A stretch of 64,000 bases of DNA, taken from Oscillospiraceae bacterium. Lineage in GTDB: Bacteria; Bacillota; Clostridia; Oscillospirales; Oscillospiraceae. A program made the position numbers and the translations under genes. The DNA lies in the NCBI GenBank assembly GCA_910574635.1, contig CAJTCG010000018.1:1-64000 (forward strand), written 5' to 3'. The first letter of the stretch is position 1; every line of letters starts with the position of its first letter. The notes under the pieces are model-generated. The model worked only from the letters and a program-made list of their open reading frames with translations, was not told the origin of the DNA and searched no databases. Shown here piece by piece: positions 43,321 to 51,761 of the stretch.

Positions 43321-43630
43321 AACATCGAACACGCTCCCGCTCTGCCGCGTAAAAAGACTTCTTCTTGTAAACATAACCCAGTCCAATCACGGCCTTTCAC
43401 ACTGTTTCGTTACTAACAGACAGTCCCTGTTTTTCGATAAACTCGTCGATTGTAATATCCGGCTGGGCTACGATCAGTTGGTCTATGCCCTGCAAATCTT
43501 CTTCCGTCAGTGCCGGTTTCCTTCCTCGCCGGCTGGTTTGAAGTTCTACACTGCCGGTTTTCTTCTATCGTGGGTCTGTCCATATGCCTGCACCAGCAGT
43601 CTTCGCGCCTCATTGTGTAACATTGCTATC
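43320..43630 (-). pseudogene. IS630-family transposase N-terminal fragment
   Basis: RRGRKPALTEEDLQGIDQLI, then VAQPDITIDEFIEKQGLSVS, NETV-stop-KAVIGLGYVYKK and KSFYAAERER is the helix-turn-helix half of an IS630 orfA. A TGA stands inside the recognition region, and the start portion is out of frame. The fragment runs into the group II intron-like piece at about 43320. Confidence 0.65.
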
Positions 43631-43754
43631 ACCTTCTGATTACATTCTACACCTTTAGTCATTCACTGCTATTTTATTGGATTGCTAAAAAATATCGTCT
43701 CTTCTTCAATTTTGCTCTTGACATTCATTGCTACAATGCCAACAGGCCGGGAGA

Positions 43755-43779
43755 GGCACGCCAGCCAGGCGTGCTTTTC
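43755..43779 (+). terminator. Terminator-like hairpin upstream of IS110
   Basis: GCACGCC, loop AGCCA, GGCGTGC, then TTTTCT. It lies about 230 bases before the IS110 gene and may mark the end of an older gene or belong to the element's left end. Confidence 0.55.
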
Positions 43780-43799
43780 TCGTACTCACACCTAAGCTA

Positions 43800-44010
43800 C
43801 AATGGAAGGGAAATTGGCCTGACGAGACTTTTAATGGACTATCCATGTCCGGCTGCTAAACAGTCAGCCATCCTTCCACTGTAGCGTTCGGTTGAGGCAG
43901 GTTGAACCACTGGACACCCAGGATGTTCGTGTGACCAAGCAATTTGAATCGGCAGTGAGAAAACGATGGCCGCCAATTTGAAACTGATTGGACAGAGAGG
44001 GATAAAAGAA
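43800..44010 (+). ncRNA. Candidate IS110 bridge RNA region
   Basis: The 200 bases before the IS110 transposase contain no supported ORF but several short pairings (for example GGTTGAGGCAGGTTGAACC near 43890). In IS110-group elements the noncoding left end encodes the bridge RNA whose loops pair with target and donor DNA. The location fits; the exact RNA and its guide loops are not derived here. Confidence 0.4.
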
Positions 44011-45213
44011 ATGAACGCAGTAGGGATCGACGTTTCCAAGGGAAAAAGCACAGTAGCCATTATGCGGCCCTTTGGCGAAGTGGTCGCAGAACCATTTGAG
44101 GTGTCCCATACGGATGTGGAGCTAAGGAAATTGGCCTGCTTTCTGGAGAAGCTGCCCGGAGAAACACGGATCGTCATGGAATACACCGGAAGCTACTGGC
44201 AGCCTATCGCCAAGGTGTTGCACGATTCGGGCCTTTTTGTTTCTGTCGTGAACGCACTGCTGATCTACAAATATGGCAACAATTCCATCCGAAAGGGTAA
44301 GACAGACAAACTGGACGCTGTGAAAATTGCAAATTACTGTCTTGACCGTTGGACAGATCTGGAACGTTACGCTCCTGCTGATCAGATTCGGCAAACACTT
44401 AAAACATGCCGCCGCCAGTACGACCAGTACATAAGATTGAAGGTCAATCTCAAAAACAATCTGATTGCGCTGCTGGATGGGACGTTTCCTGGCCTCAACA
44501 CTCTGTTCAAAAGTGCCCCCAGGGATACGGACGGACACGAGAAATGGATCGATTTCGCTGCAAAATTCTGGCATCTAGAGTGTATCTATGGGAGTTCTGA
44601 AAAAGCATTTACAAACCAGTATCAAAAATGGTGTGCCAGAGCCGGATACAGATTCAGCGAGGAAAAGGCTGCGTCCATCTATGCTTACGCTGGCTCACAG
44701 GTGAATACACTTCCCATGACCGATGCGGTCAAATGCCTCGTTACCCTTGCAGTATCTCAACTCAACACAATCATAGAAACGATTTCCGTGATCCAACATG
44801 AGATGCTCTCTCTGGCCGCTCAACTTCCAGAGTACCCTGTCGTGATGCGGATGTTTGGTGTTGGCCCTGTCCTCAGGCCTCAGCTTATGGCAGAGATTGG
44901 CGACGTGCGCCGTTTTGACCGTAAGCAGTCCTTAGTGGCCTTTGCCGGTGTGGACGCGCCACCTTGCCAGTCCGGTACGTTTGAATCGAAGAATAGGCAC
45001 ATTTCCAAGCGTGGCTCTCCCAGACTGCGTAAAACGCTTTTTCAAGTCATGTCTACCATCATCCAGCACGCACCCGCTGATGATCCTGTATTTCAGTTCC
45101 TCGATCGTAAAAGGCAGGAGGGCAAGCACTACTACGTCTACATGACTGCTGCGGCGAACAAGTTCCTGAGAATCTACTATGGCACTGTCATGGCTTATTT
45201 AGAGAAGCTGTAA
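44011..45213 (+). CDS. IS110-family transposase (DEDD recombinase)
   Basis: A 400-residue transposase that appears intact. The RuvC-like N-terminus starts AVGIDVSKGKSTVAIMRPFG (first Asp), with VMEYTGSYWQPIAKVL (Glu) and KTDKLDAVKIANYCLD (Asp pair). The C-terminal helix-hairpin-helix and Ser site is FGVGPVLRPQLMAEIGDVRR then APPCQSGTFESKNRHISKRG. IS110 enzymes insert DNA using a bridge RNA. I use the ATG at 44011 with AGAGAGGGAT upstream; an ATG at 43966 would add 15 residues. It lies among dead elements and may be the only active one here. Confidence 0.93.
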   Translation: MNAVGIDVSKGKSTVAIMRPFGEVVAEPFEVSHTDVELRKLACFLEKLPGETRIVMEYTGSYWQPIAKVLHDSGLFVSVVNALLIYKYGNNSIRKGKTDKLDAVKIANYCLDRWTDLERYAPADQIRQTLKTCRRQYDQYIRLKVNLKNNLIALLDGTFPGLNTLFKSAPRDTDGHEKWIDFAAKFWHLECIYGSSEKAFTNQYQKWCARAGYRFSEEKAASIYAYAGSQVNTLPMTDAVKCLVTLAVSQLNTIIETISVIQHEMLSLAAQLPEYPVVMRMFGVGPVLRPQLMAEIGDVRRFDRKQSLVAFAGVDAPPCQSGTFESKNRHISKRGSPRLRKTLFQVMSTIIQHAPADDPVFQFLDRKRQEGKHYYVYMTAAANKFLRIYYGTVMAYLEKL

Positions 45214-45402
45214 CTCCATCGTAAACGATGATTTTCATTCCAATTCTACAGCCGCCGGAACTCGACGGCTTTCTTTGCTATGCCCATTTTCGTGGAATCA
45301 ACTTCTTCAGCTTTTTATACTTTTAGGTCTTGACAACTCTTGGCAGGTTTAGCAAGTCTTGTGTCTGTAACAAAGATGTAACATACAAATTGTGGTTTGG
45401 GC
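45214..45402. other. IS110 right end and intergenic
   Basis: AGCCGCCGGAACTCGACGGCTTTCTTT (about 45250-45277; arms AGCCG and CGGCT) is a weak terminator after the transposase. The right end of the element was not located; no coding frame is supported. Confidence 0.4.
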
Positions 45403-45431
45403 TTGCAAGGGCGGGGAAAATATCTTACAAT
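45403..45431 (+). promoter_or_regulatory. Promoter of the SLH protein gene
   Basis: TTGCAA (45403-45408), exactly 17 bases, TACAAT (45426-45431), about 50 bases before the start codon. Confidence 0.75.
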
Positions 45432-45483
45432 AGAGCTTGAGCCTTTTGGTCCCAAACTTTGAAACGAAACGAGGTGCGCGCAT

Positions 45484-46617
45484 ATGAAAAAGACGCTGGC
45501 CGCTTTCTTCCTGGCCCTGGCCCTGCTGACAGGCGGCGCCGCCGCTTTCTCCGACGTGGACGAGGGGCTGTACTATGCCGCGCCCATCGCCTGGGCCGTG
45601 GAGCGGGGCATTACCACCGGAACCTCCGAGGACACCTTCTCTCCCGACGCCCTGTGCACCCAGGGGCAGATCCTCACCTTCCTCTGGCGGGCCGCCGGGT
45701 CCCCTCAGGCCGAGGCCCTGGAGGCCGTATCCCTCAATCCTGCCTTTGCACAGGCCGTGGCCTGGGCCGCGGAGCAGGGCATTTTGGACAGCGCGGACGT
45801 TTCCGCCTCTGGGGGGGCCGTCCTCTTCAATCCCTCCGCCCCCTGCACCCGGGGCGCGGCCATGAGCTTCCTCTGGCGCTACGCCGGTTCTCCCGAAGCC
45901 AGCGCCCCCGGGGACTTTACCGACGTGGCCCCCAACGCCCCGTATGCCCAAGCCGTGGCCTGGGCCGTGGAGCGTGGCATCACCTCCGGCACCTCCGAGG
46001 CCACCTTCTCCCCCGGCGAGACCTGCACCCGGGGACAGATCGCCACCTTCCTGTACCGCTGCCTGAACGAGGGCGGAGAAAAGGCCGCCCTGCCGGAGGA
46101 GGTGATTCCGCAGGCCCCCGCCGGTCCCGAGCCGGAGGAGAGAATCCAGCGGACCTATACCGGGACGGGCCAGGCCCATTCCCTGGGCCTGGACGGCAGC
46201 GAGTTTACCAGCGCGGGCGAGTACGAGGCGGAGGTCACCGTGGACGTTTATTCCCCCTACGAGGCGGTGTTTACCGTCAAGGTGCCCTTCCCCCTGTACC
46301 AGGCCTGCGCCTACACCGTGCGGTTCGAGGACCCGGAGACCCCCGGAAAGGGCTACCACTTCACCTGCTTCCGGCGGGACGAGGCTTTCTCCGACATCCT
46401 TCCCTGGGTGGGGGACTCCGTACAATTTCTGTTTTCCAATATGTCCGGAGAAGAGACCCGGGCCGATTATACCGCCGCCTCCCAGGAGGAGGGACGGACG
46501 GACGGCGTGCTCTCCTGGCGGGTGGTCTTTACCAACGGAGAGGGCAACTTTACCTACGACCTTCTGGAGGGGCTCCGCCTCAGCTGCCGGGTCGACGCGA
46601 AGGTGCCAGCGGGCTGA
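45484..46617 (+). CDS. Secreted S-layer-homology (SLH) domain protein
   Basis: A 377-residue exported protein: signal peptide MKKTLAAFFLALALLTGGAA cleaved near residue 20. Three SLH repeats follow: FSDVDEGLYYAAPIAWAVER... with TFSPDALCTQGQILTFLWR, a diverged middle copy (CTRGAAMSFLWRYAG), and FTDVAPNAPYAQAVAWAVER with TFSPGETCTRGQIATFLYR. They bind pyruvylated cell-wall polymer. The C-terminal 170 residues form an unassigned beta-rich domain (YTGTGQAHSLGLDGSEFTSA...). GAGGTGCGCGCAT precedes the ATG. It lies next to the IS110 copy, at the border of the accessory island. Confidence 0.9.
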   Translation: MKKTLAAFFLALALLTGGAAAFSDVDEGLYYAAPIAWAVERGITTGTSEDTFSPDALCTQGQILTFLWRAAGSPQAEALEAVSLNPAFAQAVAWAAEQGILDSADVSASGGAVLFNPSAPCTRGAAMSFLWRYAGSPEASAPGDFTDVAPNAPYAQAVAWAVERGITSGTSEATFSPGETCTRGQIATFLYRCLNEGGEKAALPEEVIPQAPAGPEPEERIQRTYTGTGQAHSLGLDGSEFTSAGEYEAEVTVDVYSPYEAVFTVKVPFPLYQACAYTVRFEDPETPGKGYHFTCFRRDEAFSDILPWVGDSVQFLFSNMSGEETRADYTAASQEEGRTDGVLSWRVVFTNGEGNFTYDLLEGLRLSCRVDAKVPAG

Positions 46618-46630
46618 CCGCGCGCATATC

Positions 46631-46665
46631 AACAGGGCTGTGCCTTTTGGCACAGCCCTGTTTTT
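46631..46665. terminator. Bidirectional terminator (SLH gene / nine-gene operon)
   Basis: CAGGGCTGTGCC, loop TTTT, GGCACAGCCCTG, TTTTT; a perfect 12-bp stem with AACAG on the other side. It separates two convergent genes. Confidence 0.92.
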
Positions 46666-46668
46666 ATC

Positions 46669-48075
46669 TTATTCCTTTGCCTGGAAAATGGCCCTCATGC
46701 CCTTGTAGGTTTCGTAGCAGTCCAGCTTGGAAACCGTCTCGAAGGGGGCGTGCATGCTCAGTACCGGAACCCCCGCGTCCAGAGTGCTGATGTTCCGGTT
46801 GGCCATATACATGGCCACGGTGCCGCCGCCTCCGGCGTCCACCTTGCCAAGCTCCGAAATCTGCCAGATGACTCCCGCCTGGTCAAAGAGCCGCCGGACA
46901 TAGGCCACCGTCTCCGCGTCCGCGTCGGAGGCCCCGGACTTGCCCCGGGCCCCGGTGTACTTGCACAGGCCCACGCCGTAGTTCAGCTGGGACTCGTTCC
47001 GCTTCTCGAACACGTCGGGGTAGTTGGGGTCGTAGGCCGCCGTCACGTCGGCGCTGAGGCAGAAGGACTTGGCAAAGCAGGTCCGCAGGGCCGCGCCCTG
47101 GGCGGCGCACAAGTCTTCGATGAAGGTGTCGAAGGCGGCGGACTGCATGCCCGTCACGCCGTCGGAGCCGATCTCCTCCTTGTCTGCCAGGATGCACACG
47201 GCGGTCTTCACCGGGGTTTCCTCCAGGTCCAAAAGAGCCTTGAGGGCGGCGTAGGCGCAGACCCGGTCGTCGTGGCCGTAAGCCCCGATCAAGGAGCGGT
47301 CCAGGCCGATGTCGCAGGCCTTTACCGCCGGGACGGCCTCCAGCTCGGCGGAAGCGAGGTCGTCCTCCACAATGCCGTACTTCTCGTGTAGCAGCTTCAT
47401 GACGGCCAGCTTTACCCGGCCGGACTCCTCCTCGTTCCCGATGGGCTCGCTGCCCAGCAGCAGGTTCAGCGTTTCTCCGGGGACGGCCTCCGCCAGGGGC
47501 TTCTTGTTTTGAGCGGCCCCCAGGTGGGGCAGAAGATCCGTGATGACCAGCCGGGGCTCCCCCTCCTCCTCGCCGATGCGGACGGTGACCTTGGTCCCGT
47601 CCTTCCGGATGACCACGCCGTGGAGGGCCAGGGGGATGGTCACCCACTGGTACTTGCGGATGCCGCCGTAGTAGTGGGTTTTGAAATAGGCCAGCTCGCT
47701 GTCCTCATAGAGGGGGTTGGGCTTCAGGTCCAGCCGGGGGGAATCGATGTGGGCCGCCGCCAGCTGGACGCCCTCCGAGAGGGGCTTTTGCCCGATGTGG
47801 GCCAGCATAACCGCCTTGCCCCGGTTGCAGACATAGAGCTTGTTTCCAGGATTCACGGCCATTCCCGGCACATAGGGCCGGTAGCCCGCGGCCTCCGCCA
47901 GGCGGATGGTTTCCGCGGCGCAGAGGCGTTCCGTCTTGCTCACGTCCAAAAAGCGCTTGTAGCCGGCACAGTAGTCCTCCATGGCCGCCCGGCCGTCGTC
48001 GGTGAGGATGTCGTAGCCGTTCTTCTTTGTTGAGAGAAGCTGCTTCTTCAGCTCCTTGCAGTCCGATTTTTCCAT
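46669..48075 (-). CDS. M18-family aminopeptidase
   Basis: A 468-residue metallopeptidase of the aspartyl aminopeptidase family. Metal ligands appear in AAAHIDSPRLDLKP (His-x-Asp), DKEEIGSDGVTGMQ (Glu-Glu) and the C-terminal SMHAPFETVSKLD (His). RSLIGAYGHDDRVCAYAAL holds the bridging Asp. It trims N-terminal acidic or other residues from cytoplasmic peptides. The ATG at 48075 follows ATGGAGGTATTTTGCT; the frame is open further upstream without a ribosome site. It is the last gene of the minus-strand operon that starts at ddl. Confidence 0.92.
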   Translation of the reverse strand: MEKSDCKELKKQLLSTKKNGYDILTDDGRAAMEDYCAGYKRFLDVSKTERLCAAETIRLAEAAGYRPYVPGMAVNPGNKLYVCNRGKAVMLAHIGQKPLSEGVQLAAAHIDSPRLDLKPNPLYEDSELAYFKTHYYGGIRKYQWVTIPLALHGVVIRKDGTKVTVRIGEEEGEPRLVITDLLPHLGAAQNKKPLAEAVPGETLNLLLGSEPIGNEEESGRVKLAVMKLLHEKYGIVEDDLASAELEAVPAVKACDIGLDRSLIGAYGHDDRVCAYAALKALLDLEETPVKTAVCILADKEEIGSDGVTGMQSAAFDTFIEDLCAAQGAALRTCFAKSFCLSADVTAAYDPNYPDVFEKRNESQLNYGVGLCKYTGARGKSGASDADAETVAYVRRLFDQAGVIWQISELGKVDAGGGGTVAMYMANRNISTLDAGVPVLSMHAPFETVSKLDCYETYKGMRAIFQAKE

Positions 48076-48183
48076 AGCAAAATACCTCCATAAAGGGTGA
48101 TCAAAGTTGCCGCCGCACCGGCTGACCTTCAAAAAGATCCCGCGGCGCAGAATCAAAGGCCGTTATAGCCTTTTGGAAAGAAG

Positions 48184-49845
48184 TCAGCCGTGGCGCTTTT
48201 CCTCCTGGACAGCCTCCACCAGCCGCTCGAAGAACAGGTAGGCGTCCCGGCGGAACTCCTCCGGAGACTCCGTGGCGTTGTTCAGCTCGCAGTCGCATTT
48301 GCCCCGGTAGTACTCGTCCTGCTTCTGGGCGTTGAGGCGCAGGCGGGCATACTGTTCCGTGATGTGGTCCCGGGCCATGATGCGCTTCACCCGCAGCTCC
48401 GTGGGGGCCGTCACGGCCACGGTGCGGTCGCAGAGACGGTCCAGCCCGCTTTCGAAGAGGTTGATGGCGTCCAAGGCGCAGAGACCTTCCGCGGCCTCCA
48501 CCATGGCCTCCAGCTCCGGCAGGAGAAAGCGGGAGACAATGGCGTTCAGCTGGTCCAGCCGGTCCCGCTTGGCAAACACCTCCTGGCCCAGCTTCTTCCG
48601 GTTCAGCTGGCCGTCGGCGGTGAAGACGCCGGGGAAGCGCACGTTGATGGCGTTTTTGAATTCCTCGCTGCCATTCAGCACCTGGTGGTAGACCGCGTCG
48701 CAGTCGATGACGCTTCCCCCCAGCTCCCGGATGGCTTGGAGGGCGCTGCTTTTTCCCGCGCCGGTGCCCCCGGTGACTCCCAGGATGATCCGCTGGCTGT
48801 CCGCGTTGATGACGTGGAAGCCCGCGGCCTTTTTCAGCCGGTTGCCGATGGCCAGGCCCAGCCCGCGGTTGTCCGGGCACTGGGCGTAAATCTCCTCCAC
48901 CTCGCAGCTGTCGAAGCTCCGCAGGGCCTCGAAAACCCGCTGGGCCTGAATCTGCTTGTCGCTGCAGGGGCCCAGGGTGCGGACCACCTGCTGGGTAAAG
49001 AGATGGGCGTACTCGTCAAAGCAGATGACGCCGCTTCCCGGGCCCGCCCGCTCCGCGATCTTCCGGGCGGAGTTCGTGGGGGAGCCGGTGACCACCGTTA
49101 CCGGGGCCTTGGGGGCGTAGTGGCGGTACTTCATGCCCGGCGCGCCGGGGCGCTCGTCCGGGCGGAGGGAGGCGGCCACGGCCCGGTCCACGTCGATGTG
49201 TCCGATGAGGCGCTCAATGTCCTCCACCGGCAGTCCGCCGGGGCGCAGGAGCCGGGGAGGCTCCTGCGTCAGGTCCAGCACGGTGGACTCCACGCCCACG
49301 GCGCAGCTTCCCCCGTCGATGATCATGTCGATCCGGCCGCCCACATCCTCCAGCACGTCCTGGGCCGAGGTGCAGCTGGGACGGCCGGAGGTGTTGGCGC
49401 TGGGGGCGGCGATGGCCATCCCCGCCTCCCGGATAATGGCCAGGGTGACAGGGTGGTTGGGGCAGCGGACACCCACGGTGTCCAGACCCGCCGTAGTCTC
49501 GTCAGGGACCGTGGGCTGGCGCTTTAAAACCATGGTCAGCGGCCCCGGCCAGAACTTCCGCGCCAGGGTGTAGGCCACCGGGGGGATGTCCGCGCAGTAC
49601 CGGGGCAGCCACTGGGCCCCGGTGACGTGGAGGATCAGGGGGTTGTCCTGGGGCCGCCCCTTCACCTCGAAAATGCGCCGGACGGCGGCGGGGTTGGTCC
49701 CGTCGGCCCCCAGGCCGTATACCGTTTCCGTGGGAATGCCCACCAGCCCCCCCTCCCGGAGAATCTTGGCGGCGGCGGAAATCTTGTCCTCGATCTCCTT
49801 CTGCTGTCCCTTCGTGTCCCGCAAATCATAATAAATCGTCTGCAT
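48184..49845 (-). CDS. Fusion of threonylcarbamoyl-AMP synthase (Sua5) and dephospho-CoA kinase (CoaE)
   Basis: A single 553-residue frame joins two enzymes. Residues 1-340: YrdC/Sua5 (KILREGGLVGIPTETVYGLG, FEVKGRPQDNPLILHV, SANTSGRPSCTSAQDVLED, LRPGGLPVEDIERLIG) with the Sua5 C-terminal domain (GMKYRHYAPKAPVTVVTGSP). It makes threonylcarbamoyl-AMP for tRNA t6A. Residues 358-553: CoaE (ILGVTGGTGAGKSSALQAIR with P-loop, VIDCDAVYHQVL, CALDAINLFESGLDRLCDRT, RIMARDHITEQYARLR), the last step of CoA synthesis. AGAGGCGAACAAT precedes the ATG at 49845. No stop or shift separates the halves. Confidence 0.9.
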   Translation of the reverse strand: MQTIYYDLRDTKGQQKEIEDKISAAAKILREGGLVGIPTETVYGLGADGTNPAAVRRIFEVKGRPQDNPLILHVTGAQWLPRYCADIPPVAYTLARKFWPGPLTMVLKRQPTVPDETTAGLDTVGVRCPNHPVTLAIIREAGMAIAAPSANTSGRPSCTSAQDVLEDVGGRIDMIIDGGSCAVGVESTVLDLTQEPPRLLRPGGLPVEDIERLIGHIDVDRAVAASLRPDERPGAPGMKYRHYAPKAPVTVVTGSPTNSARKIAERAGPGSGVICFDEYAHLFTQQVVRTLGPCSDKQIQAQRVFEALRSFDSCEVEEIYAQCPDNRGLGLAIGNRLKKAAGFHVINADSQRIILGVTGGTGAGKSSALQAIRELGGSVIDCDAVYHQVLNGSEEFKNAINVRFPGVFTADGQLNRKKLGQEVFAKRDRLDQLNAIVSRFLLPELEAMVEAAEGLCALDAINLFESGLDRLCDRTVAVTAPTELRVKRIMARDHITEQYARLRLNAQKQDEYYRGKCDCELNNATESPEEFRRDAYLFFERLVEAVQEEKRHG

Positions 49846-49856
49846 ATTGTTCGCCT

Positions 49857-50135
49857 CTATCTCTCCGTTCGGGCTTTTGCCCGCGTTTTCCACCACAAAA
49901 CCGTCTCGCGCGCCGCCCACACCAGGGCCCCCAGGCACAGCGGCAAAAGCAGCAGGGCGCAGATTCCCGCAATGTCCGCGTCCTCGGCGGCATAGGGGTT
50001 TTCCGCTCTTCCATAGCGTGATACATACAGCGTTCCCTGCCGCCAGGACCAGGCCAGCAAAGCCTCCAGCCCCGCCAGGACCGCCGTCAGCACCGCGCCC
50101 GCCGCCCGGGCCAAGCGCCGCGCCGCCCGCTTCAC
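49857..50135 (-). CDS. Small membrane protein of unknown function
   Basis: A 92-residue protein with two hydrophobic helices (about residues 10-30 and 57-80), a basic N-terminus ([13 protein letters not shown]) and a basic C-terminus ([10 protein letters not shown]). The start is GTG at 50135, overlapping the prfA stop (GTGA), so it is translationally coupled to prfA. It is 11 bases upstream of the Sua5-CoaE gene. I do not recognise a family; the position between translation genes suggests no clear role. Confidence 0.7.
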   Translation of the reverse strand: MKRAARRLARAAGAVLTAVLAGLEALLAWSWRQGTLYVSRYGRAENPYAAEDADIAGICALLLLPLCLGALVWAARETVLWWKTRAKARTER

Positions 50136-51193
50136 GCCCCGCCGCCTTTCAGCCGCTCCGCCGTATCCGCCGTAACCAGAGCGTCGATGATTTCATCCAA
50201 ATCGCCGTTCAGCACCGCGTCCAGCCGGTACACCGTCAGTCCGATCCGGTGCTCCACTACCTGGCTCTGGAGGAAGCGGTAGGTCCGGACCTTCTCGCTG
50301 CGCCAGCCGCCGCCCACCTGGCTTTTCCGCTCGGACGCGGCGGCGGCGTCCCGGCTCTCCCGTTCCCGCTGGTAGAGCCGGGAGCGGAGGACCCGCATGG
50401 CCTTGTCCCGATTCTTATACTGGCTCCGCTCGTCCTGGCAGGTGACCACCATCCCTGTGGGCAGATGGGTGATGCGGATGGCGGACTCCGTCTTGTTGAC
50501 ATGCTGCCCTCCCGCGCCGGAGGAGCGGTAGGTGTCGATCTGGAGGTCCCCCGGGTCGACAGCTACGTCCACCTCCTCCGCCTCCGGCAGCACGGCCACG
50601 GTGGCGGTGCTGGTCTGGATGCGGCCGCTGGACTCCGTTTCTGGAACCCGCTTCACCTGGTGGACGCCGCTTTCAAATTTCAAGCGGGAGAATACGTCCT
50701 CCCCCTCCATCAGGACCACGGCCTCCTTCACGCCCCCCAGCTCCGTCTCATTGGCGCTGAGGACCTCCGCCCGCCAGCCCCGGCGCTGGGCGTACATGGT
50801 GTACATCCGCAGCAGCTCCCCGGCGAAGAGGGCCGCTTCCTCACCGCCCACCCCGGCCCGAAGCTCCAGGATGACGTTCCGCCCGTCGTTGGGGTCCCGG
50901 GGGAGGAGAAGACGTTTCAGCTCCTCCCGGAGCGCTTCCGCCTCCGCCTTGGCGGCGGACAGCTCCTCCTGGGCCAGGGCCTTCAGCTCCGGGTCCCGGA
51001 GCAGGGCCTCCGCCTCCGCCCGGCGGCGCTCCGCCGCCTCCAGGGACCCGGCGGCCTCCACCACCGGCGTCAGCTCCTTTAATTCCCGCTGAATCGCCGC
51101 CAGCTTTCTCCCGTCCCCGTAAACGGCGGGGTCCGTCAGCTGAGCCTCCAGGTTCTCCCGGCGGAGGGCCAGCTCTTTCAATCTTTCCAACAT
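50132..51193 (-). CDS. prfA: Peptide chain release factor 1
   Basis: A 353-residue class I release factor. The GGQ motif for peptide release is in [20 protein letters not shown]. The tripeptide region reads [20 protein letters not shown], a P-x-T pattern as in RF1 (UAA/UAG), not the SPF of RF2. The N-terminal coiled coil ([20 protein letters not shown]) is complete. The ATG at 51193 follows AGGAGGGGCCCT. Its stop overlaps the membrane-protein gene. Confidence 0.95.
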   Translation of the reverse strand: MLERLKELALRRENLEAQLTDPAVYGDGRKLAAIQRELKELTPVVEAAGSLEAAERRRAEAEALLRDPELKALAQEELSAAKAEAEALREELKRLLLPRDPNDGRNVILELRAGVGGEEAALFAGELLRMYTMYAQRRGWRAEVLSANETELGGVKEAVVLMEGEDVFSRLKFESGVHQVKRVPETESSGRIQTSTATVAVLPEAEEVDVAVDPGDLQIDTYRSSGAGGQHVNKTESAIRITHLPTGMVVTCQDERSQYKNRDKAMRVLRSRLYQRERESRDAAAASERKSQVGGGWRSEKVRTYRFLQSQVVEHRIGLTVYRLDAVLNGDLDEIIDALVTADTAERLKGGGA

Positions 51194-51238
51194 AGGGCCC
51201 CTCCTAAACAAGATGATTTGGCACGCTTTGAGGGAACC

Positions 51239-51736
51239 CTACCGGCCCGTGGTCTGCAAAAATTCCTGGGTCTGGCGGAGGAACTCCTCCAGCCAGAAGG
51301 CGTAGCCCACGGAGCCGCTCCGCAGGGACGCCGCCGTCCGGTGGCCGCAGGGGACGTAATGGTCCATCTGCTCGAAAATCTCCTCGTTCTTGTCCTCGCA
51401 GCCCCGGGTCAGCACATAGGAGGCGTTGCGGATATGCTTCCCGTTTTCCTTCAAAAAACTCCGGACCACGGAGCTGCACCGCCCCGCCCACACCGGGGAC
51501 CCCACGATGACCAGGCGGTAGTCCGTCAGGGGAAAGCGGGCGGGGCACTTCACGGCCGGCAAAGTCCGGCGCATGGCGTCCAGGCCGCACCGGAGCCACC
51601 CGCCCCAGCCGCTTCGGTCCACGCTGTCCTGGAGTTCCACCAGTTCCGCCCCCAGGGTTTTGGCAATTTCCTCCATGGCCGCCCGTGTGTTTCCCGTCCG
51701 GGAGTAGTACACGCACAGCACGTTGTTCCATGCCAC
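51239..51736 (-). CDS. Flavodoxin-like protein
   Basis: A 165-residue flavodoxin-fold protein. VLCVYYSRTGNTRAAMEEIA is the FMN phosphate loop (S/T-x-T-G-x-T type), LVIVGSPVWAGRCSSVVRSF is the second flavin loop, and the final third carries the remaining alpha/beta unit. It would carry electrons or reduce quinones. GGAGATGAACGCCAAGTGGC lies before the ATG. It sits in the ddl-murF-prfA operon between ydcF-like and prfA genes. Confidence 0.88.
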   Translation of the reverse strand: MAWNNVLCVYYSRTGNTRAAMEEIAKTLGAELVELQDSVDRSGWGGWLRCGLDAMRRTLPAVKCPARFPLTDYRLVIVGSPVWAGRCSSVVRSFLKENGKHIRNASYVLTRGCEDKNEEIFEQMDHYVPCGHRTAASLRSGSVGYAFWLEEFLRQTQEFLQTTGR

Positions 51737-51761
51737 TTGGCGTTCATCTCCTTTAATTCCG

